36,033 bases of DNA from Xanthobacteraceae bacterium (GCA_030041005.1 JASHOR010000054.1:1-36033), one strand, 5' to 3'; counted from the stretch's first letter, positions 8,044 through 16,821 are shown. Notes: a model not told the origin generated them from the sequence alone. A program made the numbers and translations.

Positions 8044-9662
8044 ATGCCGACGACATCCCGATCCGCTTCCCGCCGGGCGCGCGTACGCTTCCGGCCATGC
8101 TGCAACATCAGGCGCGGCGCTACGGCGACCACGCGCTGTTCGTCGCGGGCGATGCGGGCTGGAGCTATCGGGAGGCGGTGCAGGTCGCGGCGCGCTTTGC
8201 CGGAACGTTGGCAGCGGCCGGAATCCGGCCGGGCGACCGCGTGGCGCTGATGTGCGGCAACCGCGCCGAGTTCATGGAAGCCTTTCTCGGCTGTGCCTGG
8301 CTCGGCGCGGTCGCGGTGCCGATCAACGTCGCCGTGCGCGGACCGCAGCTCGAGCATTTTCTGAGAAATTCCGGCGCGCGACTGCTGATGATCGAGACGG
8401 AGCTGCTCGACGCGCTCGCCGTCGTCGATGTCGGCAGCCTGGCGCTCGAACGCATCTGGCTTATCGACGGCGCCGCAACGGCGACGTTCGACCGCATGCC
8501 GACGACAAGCGTGCCGCCGCGCGCCGGCGCGGTTTCCCCGGGCGCCGTCGATCCCGCAGACATGCTGGCGATCCTCTACACGTCGGGCACGACCGGACCG
8601 TCAAAGGGCGTCTGCTGCCCGCACGCGCAATATTTCTGGTGGGGGCTCAACGGCATTCGCAACCTCGAAATCCGCGAAGGCGACGTGCTCGCGACCACGT
8701 TGCCGCTGTTTCACACCAACGCATTGGGCACCTTCCACCAGGCGCTGTTGTCGGGCTCGACGCTCGTTGCCGAACCGCGGTTCTCGGCGTCGCGGTTCTG
8801 GCAAAGGCTGCTTGAGCGGCGAGCAACCCTGACCTACGTGCTCGGCGCCATGGTCCCGATCCTGCTGGCGAGAGAGCCGTGCCGCGAAGAGCAAGACCAC
8901 ACCGTCCGCAGCGCGCTCGCGCCCGGCGTGCCGGCCAATCTCCATGCCGCCTTCGAGCAACGCACCGGCATCAAGTTGATCGACGGCTACGGCTCGACCG
9001 AGACCAATTTCGTCATCGGCAGCACCGCGGCCGGACGGCGACCCGGCAGCATGGGCACGGTGCGTCACGGATTCGAAGCGCGCGTGCTCGGCGAGGACGG
9101 CGGCGAGGTGCCGGCGGACCATGCCGGCGAGCTGGTCGTGCGATCGGACGAGAAACTCGCGTTCGCCATCGGCTATTTCGGCATGCCGGAGGAGACCGCC
9201 GAGGCTTTCCGCGACGGCTGGTTCCATACCGGCGATCGCGTCGTGCGCGGCGCCGACGGCTATTATCGCTTCGTCGATCGCATGAAAGATGCCATCCGTC
9301 GCCGCGGCGAGAACATTTCTTCGTTCGAGGTCGAGCAGGTCCTGCTCAGCCATGCCGACGTCGCCAACGCCGCGGCGTTTCCGGTTCCTTCCGAACTGGC
9401 CGAGGATGAGGTCATGGCCGCTATCGTGCGCCGCCCGGGCAGCGCGCTCACCGAAGCCGCGTTGTGCGAATTCTGCCGGCCGCGTCTTGCGTCATTTGCG
9501 CTGCCGCGCTTCATCGAGTTCGTCGATGCGTTGCCGACCACGGCAAGCGGCAAGGTGCAAAAATACCGGCTGCGCGATCGGGGCGTTACCGCAAACACGT
9601 GGGATCGCAACGCCAAAGCCGCTGAAATCAAGCCGCCCGGCGCAGCCGATTGCCGCAAATGA
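8040..9662 (+). CDS. AMP-dependent acyl-CoA synthetase (class I adenylate-forming)
   Basis: A 540-residue full-length ligase that activates a carboxylic acid to its CoA thioester. The motifs are complete: phosphate loop YTSGTTGPSKGV (residues 180-191), DGYGSTETNF, HTGD followed by RFVDRMKDAIRRRGENIS, and the C-terminal TTASGKVQKYRLR with the catalytic Lys505. The overall look is closest to CaiC-like or medium-chain/aryl acyl-CoA ligases, so no substrate can be assigned. The ATG overlaps the stop of the cyclase gene (ATGA), indicating translational coupling. It probably activates the acid imported by the ABC system encoded directly downstream, which is an inference from gene order. Confidence 0.9.
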   Translation: MNADDIPIRFPPGARTLPAMLQHQARRYGDHALFVAGDAGWSYREAVQVAARFAGTLAAAGIRPGDRVALMCGNRAEFMEAFLGCAWLGAVAVPINVAVRGPQLEHFLRNSGARLLMIETELLDALAVVDVGSLALERIWLIDGAATATFDRMPTTSVPPRAGAVSPGAVDPADMLAILYTSGTTGPSKGVCCPHAQYFWWGLNGIRNLEIREGDVLATTLPLFHTNALGTFHQALLSGSTLVAEPRFSASRFWQRLLERRATLTYVLGAMVPILLAREPCREEQDHTVRSALAPGVPANLHAAFEQRTGIKLIDGYGSTETNFVIGSTAAGRRPGSMGTVRHGFEARVLGEDGGEVPADHAGELVVRSDEKLAFAIGYFGMPEETAEAFRDGWFHTGDRVVRGADGYYRFVDRMKDAIRRRGENISSFEVEQVLLSHADVANAAAFPVPSELAEDEVMAAIVRRPGSALTEAALCEFCRPRLASFALPRFIEFVDALPTTASGKVQKYRLRDRGVTANTWDRNAKAAEIKPPGAADCRK

Positions 9663-9723
9663 CGGCTTCCGCATTGCGTGTATAATCAGGCGTGTAGCCG
9701 CCGCGGGGGAAAGGGAGTGCATC

Positions 9724-11259
9724 ATGGCATTTAAACTTCGGCGAAGGTCGTTTCTGCAGTTGGCCACGGCTGCGGCCGCAAGCATCGGAGCCATGCCGTC
9801 CCGCGCAGCGACGAGCGCTGCGGCCAAGGACTCCGCCAGCATCGGCTGGCCGAACGATGTGCCGTCCTGGGACCCCAACCAGCGTTTCACGCCCGACGCA
9901 CAGTCGATCTTCAAAGCGGTGTTCGATCAGCCGCTCGGCCAGAGCACCACGCTCAAGCTTACTCCCGCGCTGCTCAAGACCTGGAAGCTTTCCGAAGACG
10001 CCTTGAGCATGGACGTCGAGTTGCGCGACGACGTGACGTTCCACAACGGCGACAAGATGACGACCGAGGACTTCCGTTACACGTTCTTCGAGCGCCCGAA
10101 GTCCGGCACCAAGCTCGACACCGCCAATTCCTGGAGAAAAGTTCAGGACATCGTCATCGCGTCGCCGACCAGGGCGACGATGAAATTCAGCTCGCCGGCG
10201 CCGACCGCGCCGCAATGGCTGGCATTTCTCGGCAGCTTCGTGGTGCCGAAGAAATACATGGAGACCGGCGGTCTCGATAACTTTTTGAAAAAGCCGATAG
10301 GAAGCGGGCCTTACAAGCTTGCCGAATACGAGCTGAACTCGCGCATCGTGCTCGAGCGTTACGACAATTATTGGGGCGGCAAGCCCAAGCTCGAGCGCGT
10401 CACCATCGAGATCATCAAGGACCCGTCGGCGCGCGTCGCCGCCATCCAGTCGGGACAGGTGGACTTCACCATCAACGTCCCGGTGCGCGAGGTCCAGCGT
10501 TTTCAGAAAGACCCGGCTTTTGCCGCAGGTTTGGACCCTATCAGCCGCGTGATCCTGATCCAGGCGCGCAACGATCTGGCTTTCGCCGACAAGAATGTCC
10601 GCCTCGCCGCCCATCACGCCATCAACAAGGTCGCCCTGTCGAAAGCGTTCTACGGCGCCGCCGCCGTGCCGCTGTCGGTGCTGGCGACGCCGGGCACCCC
10701 CGGTTATATCGCCGACTACCATTTCAAATACGACCCCGCGCTCGCGAAACAGCTTCTGGCGAAATCGAAGTTCGGCCCGAACAACCCGGTGAAGATCGGT
10801 TTTGCCACGACCAACGGCCAGTTTCCCAGCGACTACGATGTCGCCCGCGCCATCGCGCAGATGTGGAAGGAGGTCGGCATCGAGGCTGACCTTCAGGTCA
10901 TCGATTACGCCAAGTATTTCGAGCTCAATCGCGCGCGCAAATTGCCCGAGGCGACGCTGTACAGTTGGGACAACGCCACCGGCGACCCGGAGATTTTCCT
11001 CGGTTATCAGCTCAACCCGAAAATGCCGTTCTCGCCGTGGAAGGATCAGGACATCGGCAACCAAGTGCTGGCGCTCTTCAACGTTGCCGATTACAAAAAG
11101 AGAATTGCCGGCTACCGGGCGCTGGAACGCTACGCCGTCGAGCAGGGAGCGTCGATGCCGCTGCTGCAAAGCATCGTGACCGACGTCCGCAAACGGAACC
11201 TGCACTATACGAAATACAACAACGGCTGGGTGCTGCCGCAGACGTTCCACTGGGTCTGA
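9724..11259 (+). CDS. ABC transporter substrate-binding protein, family 5 (peptide/nickel type), Tat-exported
   Basis: A 511-residue extracytoplasmic solute-binding protein. The start at 9724 is chosen over longer frames because GGGAAAGGGAG lies upstream and the protein then begins MAFKLRRRSFLQLATAAAA, a Tat-type leader (RRRSFLQ) with cleavage near PSRAA. The SBP_bac_5 features are clear: LTPALLKTWKLSEDAL, FHNGDKMTTEDFRYTF, the KPIGSGPYKLAEYE motif and DPSARVAAIQSGQVDF. This family binds peptides, nickel chelates, opines and assorted organic acids. The gene opens the transporter part of the operon, after a 61-base gap from the ligase and before the two permeases. The neighbours suggest an organic acid or amide cargo rather than peptides, which is inference. 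Confidence 0.92.
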   Translation: MAFKLRRRSFLQLATAAAASIGAMPSRAATSAAAKDSASIGWPNDVPSWDPNQRFTPDAQSIFKAVFDQPLGQSTTLKLTPALLKTWKLSEDALSMDVELRDDVTFHNGDKMTTEDFRYTFFERPKSGTKLDTANSWRKVQDIVIASPTRATMKFSSPAPTAPQWLAFLGSFVVPKKYMETGGLDNFLKKPIGSGPYKLAEYELNSRIVLERYDNYWGGKPKLERVTIEIIKDPSARVAAIQSGQVDFTINVPVREVQRFQKDPAFAAGLDPISRVILIQARNDLAFADKNVRLAAHHAINKVALSKAFYGAAAVPLSVLATPGTPGYIADYHFKYDPALAKQLLAKSKFGPNNPVKIGFATTNGQFPSDYDVARAIAQMWKEVGIEADLQVIDYAKYFELNRARKLPEATLYSWDNATGDPEIFLGYQLNPKMPFSPWKDQDIGNQVLALFNVADYKKRIAGYRALERYAVEQGASMPLLQSIVTDVRKRNLHYTKYNNGWVLPQTFHWV

Positions 11260-11309
11260 TGCCGGGCGGGGGCTGCGCGACCAATGCGGCGGGGCCGGCG
11301 TCATGGGTT

Positions 11310-11413
11310 GTCATTCCGGAAGGCGGGCCATGCGAGGCTGCCCGGAATCCATAACCGCCATCCGTGAATATGGATTCCGGGCTCGCGGGGCAAAGCCCGC
11401 GCCCCGGAATGAC
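11310..11413. repeat. Palindromic repeat between binding-protein and permease genes
   Basis: Perfect 10-bp inverted ends, GTCATTCCGG (11310-11319) and CCGGAATGAC (11404-11413), enclose a second perfect 13-bp pair at 11341-11353 and 11369-11381. The element sits inside the transporter operon, as many RNA-stabilising REP-like repeats do. It could let the binding protein be made in excess over the permeases. No T-run follows. Confidence 0.6.
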
Positions 11414-11418
11414 TAAAA

Positions 11419-12435
11419 ATGCTTGCTACCGTCGTCAAGCTGATCGCCCGCCGTCTGCTCGCAGCCGTGCCCATCCTGCTGGTCGTCTCGGCGCTGCTGT
11501 TTTGCGTGCTGCGGCTCTTGCCGGTCGATCCGGCCGCGATGTCGCTGCCGCCGACCGCGACGATTGCGCAAATCGAAGCCAAGCGCCGGGAAATGGGCCT
11601 CGACCGGCCGCTGCCCGAGCAATACGCGATGTGGCTGAAAGCCGCCCTGCACGGCGACTTTGGCCGCTCGATCCAATTCGGCCGCCAGGCCGGGGGGCTC
11701 GTCGCGGCTTCGCTGCCGGCGACCATCGAGCTCGCCGCAGCCGCCATGATTCTTGCCGCGATTTTGGGATTTGGGGGCGGTCTTCTGTTGTTCCATCTGC
11801 GCGGAACGCTGTTCGAATCCATCGCCGATCTCGGCTCGATCCTGCTGCTGTCGATTCCGGAATTTCTCTGGGGGCTCATCCTGCTGTTCGTGTTCGGCGT
11901 GGTGCTGCATGCGCTGCCGTTCACCGGGGAGGTTTCGCCGAACCTGCCGCAGCCCGATATCACCGGCTTCATCCTGCTCGATTCCCTCCTGGTCGGTCGT
12001 TTCGACGTGTTCCTCAGCGCCTGCCGTCATCTGATTTTGCCCGCCTTCGCCCTCGGCCTGGCGTTTTCACCGACCATCATGCGGGTGCTGCGTTCGAGCC
12101 TGTTTGATATCTATCACGAGGATTACATTCAGCAGGCGCGATTGCGCGGCCTGTCCGAAACACAAATCCTGCTTCGTCATGCGTTGAAAAACGCCATATT
12201 GCCGACGCTGACGCTCGCCGGCGTCCAGTTCGGCATCCTGTTCAGCGGTACGCTTCTGGTCGAGGTGATCTATTCGTATCCCGGCATGGGCAACCTGATG
12301 GTGGACGCCGTCCGCAACGCCGATTTGCCGCTTATTCAGGCCATCGCGCTCACGTATTGCATCGTCGTGCTGATCATCAACACGCTGGTCGACGCTCTCC
12401 ACATCGTGCTCAATCCGAAATTGCGGACGCACTGA
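11419..12435 (+). CDS. ABC transporter permease, DppB/OppB type
   Basis: A 338-residue inner-membrane permease. It starts with a membrane segment (LLAAVPILLVVSALLFCVLRLLP) and the periplasmic loop typical of DppB, including MGLDRPLPEQYAMW. Several further hydrophobic helices follow. The cytoplasmic coupling loop reads YIQQARLRGLSETQILLRH, the EAA-type motif that contacts the ATPase. The C-terminus ends VDALHIVLNPKLRTH, standard for the family. Its stop overlaps the next permease start (TGATG), so the two subunits are co-translated. It forms the heterodimeric channel with the DppC-type gene at 12435. Confidence 0.93.
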   Translation: MLATVVKLIARRLLAAVPILLVVSALLFCVLRLLPVDPAAMSLPPTATIAQIEAKRREMGLDRPLPEQYAMWLKAALHGDFGRSIQFGRQAGGLVAASLPATIELAAAAMILAAILGFGGGLLLFHLRGTLFESIADLGSILLLSIPEFLWGLILLFVFGVVLHALPFTGEVSPNLPQPDITGFILLDSLLVGRFDVFLSACRHLILPAFALGLAFSPTIMRVLRSSLFDIYHEDYIQQARLRGLSETQILLRHALKNAILPTLTLAGVQFGILFSGTLLVEVIYSYPGMGNLMVDAVRNADLPLIQAIALTYCIVVLIINTLVDALHIVLNPKLRTH

Positions 12436-13292
12436 TGGCAGGACCGCTCACGAGATCGCTGCACTCGCCCCGGGTTCTGGTCGCTCTCGGCATGGTTCTT
12501 TGCGTCGCCTTCTGCGCGGCGTTCGCCGGCCTGGTCGCTCCGCACGATCCGTCCGAGCAGAACCTGCTCTCGATCCTGACGCCGCCGCTGTGGGATGCCG
12601 GCGCCGATCCGCACTTTCTGCTGGGAACCGACAGTCTCGGCCGCGACGTGCTCTCGCGCCTGATCTTCGGCGCCCGCACCGCCATGATCGTTGCGTTCGC
12701 CGCATCGACGGGCGCCATGGTGATCGGCTCGATCCTGGCGCACGTTTCCGGCTATTTCGGCGGCGTGGCGGATTGGATCATAGGCCGCCTGGTCGACATC
12801 TGGATGTCCTTTCCGCCGGTCATCCTTTCGCTCATTCTCATGGTCGGTCTAGGCGTCGGCCTCGACCGTGTCATCCTCGCCATCGTGCTGGTCGATTGGA
12901 CCCGCTTCTGCCGCGTGCTGCGGAGCGAGGTGATGGTCGTGACCCGGCACGACTATGTCGCCGCCGCACGCCTGCTGGGCTTCACCCATTGGCAGACGAT
13001 TCTGCGCGAGATCGTCCCGGCTACGGCCCCGCTGCTGATCACGTTGTTCAGCCTGGAAATGGCGATTGCGATCGTGGTCGAGGCAATCCTGTCCTTCGTC
13101 GGACTGGGCGTCGGTCCCGACCAGGTGGCCTGGGGACAGATGATCGCGGATGCGCGCCAGAACGTCTATCAATCGCCGTGGGATCTGCTGCTGCCGATCT
13201 TGGCGATCGTCTTCACAGTCGCCGCCTTCAACCTGCTGGGCGACGGGCTGCGCCGCGCGCTTGACGTGCGCCTTGCAGAAGCCGGGCACTGA
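12435..13292 (+). CDS. ABC transporter permease, DppC/OppC type
   Basis: A 285-residue second permease. The start at 12435 is used because it overlaps the upstream stop by one base, and the N-terminus then matches DppC: a first helix followed by LVAPHDPSEQNL and LLGTDSLGRDVLSRLIFGAR, the hallmark loop. The coupling loop is YVAAARLLGFTHWQTILREI. The C-terminal NLLGDGLRRALDVRL is also characteristic. A longer frame upstream of 12435 would run back into the previous gene and is rejected. It works with the DppB-type permease and the fused ATPase that begins only four bases after its stop. Confidence 0.92.
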   Translation: MAGPLTRSLHSPRVLVALGMVLCVAFCAAFAGLVAPHDPSEQNLLSILTPPLWDAGADPHFLLGTDSLGRDVLSRLIFGARTAMIVAFAASTGAMVIGSILAHVSGYFGGVADWIIGRLVDIWMSFPPVILSLILMVGLGVGLDRVILAIVLVDWTRFCRVLRSEVMVVTRHDYVAAARLLGFTHWQTILREIVPATAPLLITLFSLEMAIAIVVEAILSFVGLGVGPDQVAWGQMIADARQNVYQSPWDLLLPILAIVFTVAAFNLLGDGLRRALDVRLAEAGH

Positions 13293-13296
13293 CGCC

Positions 13297-15102
13297 GTGT
13301 CGGTGTTGCAAGCCCGCGACCTGACCATCAGCGCCCGGCTTGGCGGCACCGTCGTTACAGTCATCCGCTCGCTCTCGTTCGACCTCGAGCCGGGCAAGAT
13401 CATCGGCCTCGTCGGCGAATCCGGCGCCGGAAAGACGATGATCGGGCGCGCCATCGCGCAGGTGCTACCGCCCGGATTCGCGATCACGGCCGGGTCGCTG
13501 CTGTTCGGCGGCGATGACCTGGTGACGATGGCGCCGGACCGGCGCCGCGCGCTGCTCGGCCGCGCCATTGCGTTCATCCCGCAGGCGCCGATGACGGCGC
13601 TCAATCCGGTCAAGACCATCGGCGCGCAATTCGACGAGCATCTGTCGCGGCTCGGGCAACGGGGTCGCCAGCAGCGGCGCGAGCGCGCGCTCGCCATGCT
13701 GGCCGCATCGGGGCTGCCGCGGCCGGAAGGCCTGCTCGCCCAGTATCCGCACCAATTGTCGGGCGGCATGTGCCAGCGCGTCCTGATCGCGTCCGCGTTT
13801 GCCAGCAATCCGCGGCTGGTCATCGCCGATGAGCCTACGACCGCGCTCGATGCGACCACGCATCGGCAGATCCTGCGTCTGATCGCCGCCATGCAGCGCG
13901 AACACGCAACCGCCGTGATCTTCATCACCCACGACCTGCGTCTGGCCGCCGACCTGTGCGACGACATCATCGTTCTCTACGCCGGCCGGCCGGTGGAAAG
14001 CGGACCCGCGCGCGCCGTGCTGTCGGCGCCCGCGCACCCCTACGCGCGCTGCCTGCAGCTCGCCAATCCGTCGATGAGCGCGCAGCGGCGAGCGCTTTAT
14101 GTCATGCCGGACCAGATGCCGAGCCTGCGGCAGATGCAGACCATGAGCGGTTGCAGTTTTGCGCCCCGATGTCCGCTCGCCGTCGAGGAATGCCGGCGCA
14201 ACGAACCGCCTGCGGTGAGCGTCGCTGCCGGTCACGTCGTCGCCTGCAGCCGCGCAGCAGCTACCCCGAGCATCGACGTCAGAGAGTCCGCGCCGTCAAT
14301 GCCGGATGAAGCCGCGCGGAATGTCCTCCAGGTCGTCAATCTTGCCAAGCGCTACGGCGTCGGCCGCGGATTGTTCAACGAAGCGACGACCGTCGCGGCA
14401 GTGAAGGATGCGACGTTCGATATCGGCGAGAACGAGTTCGTTGCGCTCGTTGGCGAAAGCGGCAGCGGCAAGAGCACCGTCGCCAAGATGCTGGTCGGGC
14501 TCGAGCGCCCGTCGAGCGGAAAGATCTTGTTCAACGGCGACGACTTGACCGAGCCGGCGCTGCGCAATCGTTCGCGTGTCGCCGCGAGCGTGCAAATGAT
14601 CTTTCAGGACCCCCGGTCGGCGCTCAACCCGCGTCGCCGCATCGCCAGCATCGTGACCCAGGTCATGGAGGCCGGCCACCGCCACGCACGCTGGGACGAG
14701 CGACAGAAGCGGAGCCAGCAACTGCTTGGCGAGGTCGGCCTCGCGGCTGATTTCGCCGCACGGCTCCCCGACCATCTGTCCGGCGGACAGCGTCAGCGGA
14801 TCAACATCGCGCGGGCGCTTTGCATTCCTCCGAGGCTGCTGATCGCCGACGAGATCGTTTCCGGCCTCGACGTGTCGATCCAGGCGCAGCTCCTCAATCT
14901 GTTGGCGCGTCTGCGCGCCGAACTCGGCTTCGCCATGCTGTTCATCTCGCACGATCTGTCGGTGGTGCGACATCTGTGCAGCCGCGTCCTGGTGATGTAT
15001 CGCGGCGAAATCGTCGAGCAGGGGCGAACCGAGACGGTGTTCGGCGATCCGCACCATCCGCACACCCGCGCGCTCGTCGCCGCGACGTCGCCGCAAGCGT
15101 AG
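13297..15102 (+). CDS. Fused double ABC ATPase (OppD-OppF type)
   Basis: A single polypeptide of about 601 residues carrying both nucleotide-binding domains of the importer. Domain 1 has Walker A GESGAGKT (about residues 40-47), signature LSGGMCQR (154-161) and Walker B LVIADEP. Domain 2 has Walker A GESGSGKST (386-394), signature LSGGQRQR (494-501) and Walker B LLIADEI. Between them is the OppD tail with four cysteines (C286, C292, C299, C317), a pattern linked in related transporters to an iron-sulfur cluster. Two substitutions stand out: Cys for Arg in LSGGMRQR, and Ile for Pro after the second Walker B glutamate. The GTG at 13297 is chosen because it follows the permease stop closely; GTG 13303 and TTG 13273 are alternatives. 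Confidence 0.88.
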   Translation: MSVLQARDLTISARLGGTVVTVIRSLSFDLEPGKIIGLVGESGAGKTMIGRAIAQVLPPGFAITAGSLLFGGDDLVTMAPDRRRALLGRAIAFIPQAPMTALNPVKTIGAQFDEHLSRLGQRGRQQRRERALAMLAASGLPRPEGLLAQYPHQLSGGMCQRVLIASAFASNPRLVIADEPTTALDATTHRQILRLIAAMQREHATAVIFITHDLRLAADLCDDIIVLYAGRPVESGPARAVLSAPAHPYARCLQLANPSMSAQRRALYVMPDQMPSLRQMQTMSGCSFAPRCPLAVEECRRNEPPAVSVAAGHVVACSRAAATPSIDVRESAPSMPDEAARNVLQVVNLAKRYGVGRGLFNEATTVAAVKDATFDIGENEFVALVGESGSGKSTVAKMLVGLERPSSGKILFNGDDLTEPALRNRSRVAASVQMIFQDPRSALNPRRRIASIVTQVMEAGHRHARWDERQKRSQQLLGEVGLAADFAARLPDHLSGGQRQRINIARALCIPPRLLIADEIVSGLDVSIQAQLLNLLARLRAELGFAMLFISHDLSVVRHLCSRVLVMYRGEIVEQGRTETVFGDPHHPHTRALVAATSPQA

Positions 15103-15104
15103 CT

Positions 15105-15225
15105 TCACGCCGCCGTGGCCGAGGCGTCCCCGCTTCGCAACAGTCTCAGCAATTCGGCTTCGCAGGCCCTGGCGGTCTCGACGTTGCGCCCTTGATGTGA
15201 CCGAAACCGCGCGCCGGGAAGACCT
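15105..15225 (-). pseudogene. C-terminal remnant of an indolepyruvate ferredoxin oxidoreductase-type gene, frameshifted
   Basis: On the minus strand one frame reads VFPARGFGHIKG. The adjacent frame continues RNVETARACEAELLRLL and ends at a TGA (15105-15107). Joined, they reproduce the closing motif of 2-oxoacid/indolepyruvate ferredoxin oxidoreductases (RGFGHVKxRNxxxAxxxEAELL), with one base missing after GHIK. Only about 40 codons survive; the rest of the gene is absent because the racemase-like gene ends at 15229. The motif match is strong for such a short piece, but I could not search for it. It indicates a deletion that removed an aryl-pyruvate oxidising enzyme from this cluster. Confidence 0.55.
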
Positions 15226-15228
15226 GCC

Positions 15229-16017
15229 TCAGCCATGGCTCAGAAATTCCTGAAGCGTTTGGGGCGACGGCAGGGCAAGGCCTGACTGCGGGTGGCGGCT
15301 TGCGATTGGAAATCCGAGGCGTTTCAACTTCACCGCCATCTCGGCCGCCTTGATCACCACCGTGACGCCGTTGAGAATCGGGGCGCCGTCGACATTGGCA
15401 CCGGGATCGTTGCCGAACAGCATCATCGGAATGCCGCCGGTCGGCACGATGATATCGGCGCCGGCGTCGATCAGACGTCGCGCCTCGCTCTCGAAGATGG
15501 TCCACAGCTCCGCCTTTTTGGCTGGCGCGGCGAAGGCCTCCATGTAGTCCGGGATGCTGGCGTTGATGGCGCGAATACCGGCGATGCGCTGTTGCAGACC
15601 ATAGCGATGAATCTGCTCGGTGTGGCCCGGGATGAAGGCGGGATTGATCGCAAGCAAGCCGAGCATGCGGCCCACCGTGCAGGCGTGCAGCAGGGTTGCC
15701 TCGCCGAGGCCTAGGACGGGAATATTCACCGATGCACGCGCATCGTAGAGTCCGACGTCCTGAAAATGGTTCATGAAGAACACGTCATAGTTCTCGCGCT
15801 CGGCCTGGATGGCGCCGCGGATCACCGCGCGCGAGAAGCGGTGCTCGGAGAGCGCATGCACGGTCGTGACCGAGGGCGTCATGGTCTTGAATTCCAGCGC
15901 GAAATCGGGATCGGCGCAGGCCTTCATGTGTGGCAGCAGCGCCGCCAGGTAATTCCGGTGGCCAACCTGATCGGTGGCGCCCTGCGCCCAGATGCGAAAC
16001 GTCTTCGTTGTGGTCAA
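15229..16017 (-). CDS. Asp/Glu (hydantoin) racemase-like protein lacking both catalytic cysteines
   Basis: A 262-residue cytosolic protein. The TTG at 16017 is preferred: GCGAGGGCAAA precedes it and the family sequence starts right after (TTTKTFRIWAQG). A frame back to 16119 would overlap the divergent neighbour. Family features are HALSEHRF, IRGAIQAERENYDVFF, IPVLGLGEATLL and ADIIVPTGGIPMMLF. In hydantoin and glutamate racemases the two acid/base residues are cysteines in motifs like ACFGDPG and GCAG. Here these positions read NHFQDVG (His84) and PTGG (Thr193). It is a paralogue of the gene at 17037. A racemase role is therefore unlikely; isomerase, lyase or binding functions remain open. 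Confidence 0.78.
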   Translation of the reverse strand: MTTTKTFRIWAQGATDQVGHRNYLAALLPHMKACADPDFALEFKTMTPSVTTVHALSEHRFSRAVIRGAIQAERENYDVFFMNHFQDVGLYDARASVNIPVLGLGEATLLHACTVGRMLGLLAINPAFIPGHTEQIHRYGLQQRIAGIRAINASIPDYMEAFAAPAKKAELWTIFESEARRLIDAGADIIVPTGGIPMMLFGNDPGANVDGAPILNGVTVVIKAAEMAVKLKRLGFPIASRHPQSGLALPSPQTLQEFLSHG

Positions 16018-16111
16018 TTTGCCCTCGCTTCGTGTTATGGCTTGACTCGACCTTATTCCATCTGCGCGGTCGAGACGAGGAGCGTGTGCGCAGGCGCCGA
16101 GGACAGGACGA

Positions 16112-16807
16112 ATGAGCACGTGTCTTTTCCTGAGCTTCCGATCGAAGGCCGGCGCCCTTCCCGCCGCCGAGTTGGATAAGCTCGACGGCGTGCTGCAGGC
16201 GACGCCGAAGCTGGCGAAGGCGCTCGTTCACACCTCGTCCAGCGCCGAGGACCCTTACGTCAAGGACGGCCCATCGCCTTCGCTGGTGTTGCAACTCTAC
16301 TTCGCCACACTTCCCGACCTTGAGGCGGCGGCCTCGCGCAGCGGCCGTCTGCACGCGCTGACATCGCGCGAAGAATTTCCCGGCTTGGCGGCGGCCGACA
16401 TCTCCCAGCAGGCGATGCTGGTCCGGTCCTTTGCCGTGCCCGATCCGGCGTTCAGAACGCCCGACGGCGAACCGCACTGCACCTATCTCGTGTCCTACGA
16501 AGGCGAGGCCGAGGACTTGAACGCCTGGCACGCACACTATCTCGAACACCACATCACCCACATGGCGACGTTTCCCGGCATCCGCGAACTCGAAGTCTAC
16601 ACCCGGCTCGATTGGGTCAGCCTCTTGCCATGGAGACGATCGAACTTCATGCAGCGAAACAAAGTGGTATTCGACGACGCCGATGCGCTCCGTCGCGCGC
16701 TCAATTCACCGGTCCGTCACGACATGCGCGCCGACTTCAAGCGGTTTCCGCCGTTCATCGGTCCGAACAATCACTATGCGATGGCCACGCGCGCGCTGGC
16801 GCCGTGA
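16112..16807 (+). CDS. EthD-like / dimeric alpha-beta barrel domain protein
   Basis: A 231-residue protein starting at ATG 16112, divergent from the racemase-like gene with 94 bases between starts. The second half has LNAWHAHYLEHHITHMATFPGI, which resembles the W/Y-x2-H-Y-x2-H-H pattern of EthD and other dimeric alpha-beta-barrel proteins, followed by the paired-strand stretch RELEVYTRL. The first half (FLSFRSKAG, LVLQLYFATLPDLEAA) looks like a second, weaker copy of the same fold, giving a pseudo-dimer. Such proteins include EthD accessory factors, muconolactone isomerases and monooxygenase-like enzymes. Placement between two racemase-like paralogues suggests a part in the same catabolic route. 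The function is not assigned. Confidence 0.65.
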   Translation: MSTCLFLSFRSKAGALPAAELDKLDGVLQATPKLAKALVHTSSSAEDPYVKDGPSPSLVLQLYFATLPDLEAAASRSGRLHALTSREEFPGLAAADISQQAMLVRSFAVPDPAFRTPDGEPHCTYLVSYEGEAEDLNAWHAHYLEHHITHMATFPGIRELEVYTRLDWVSLLPWRRSNFMQRNKVVFDDADALRRALNSPVRHDMRADFKRFPPFIGPNNHYAMATRALAP

Positions 16808-16821
16808 TCAGGCGCGATCGT

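Noticed and set aside
9628-11304. 558-codon minus-strand frame
   Set aside because: Antisense to the well-supported binding-protein gene; no recognisable domain.
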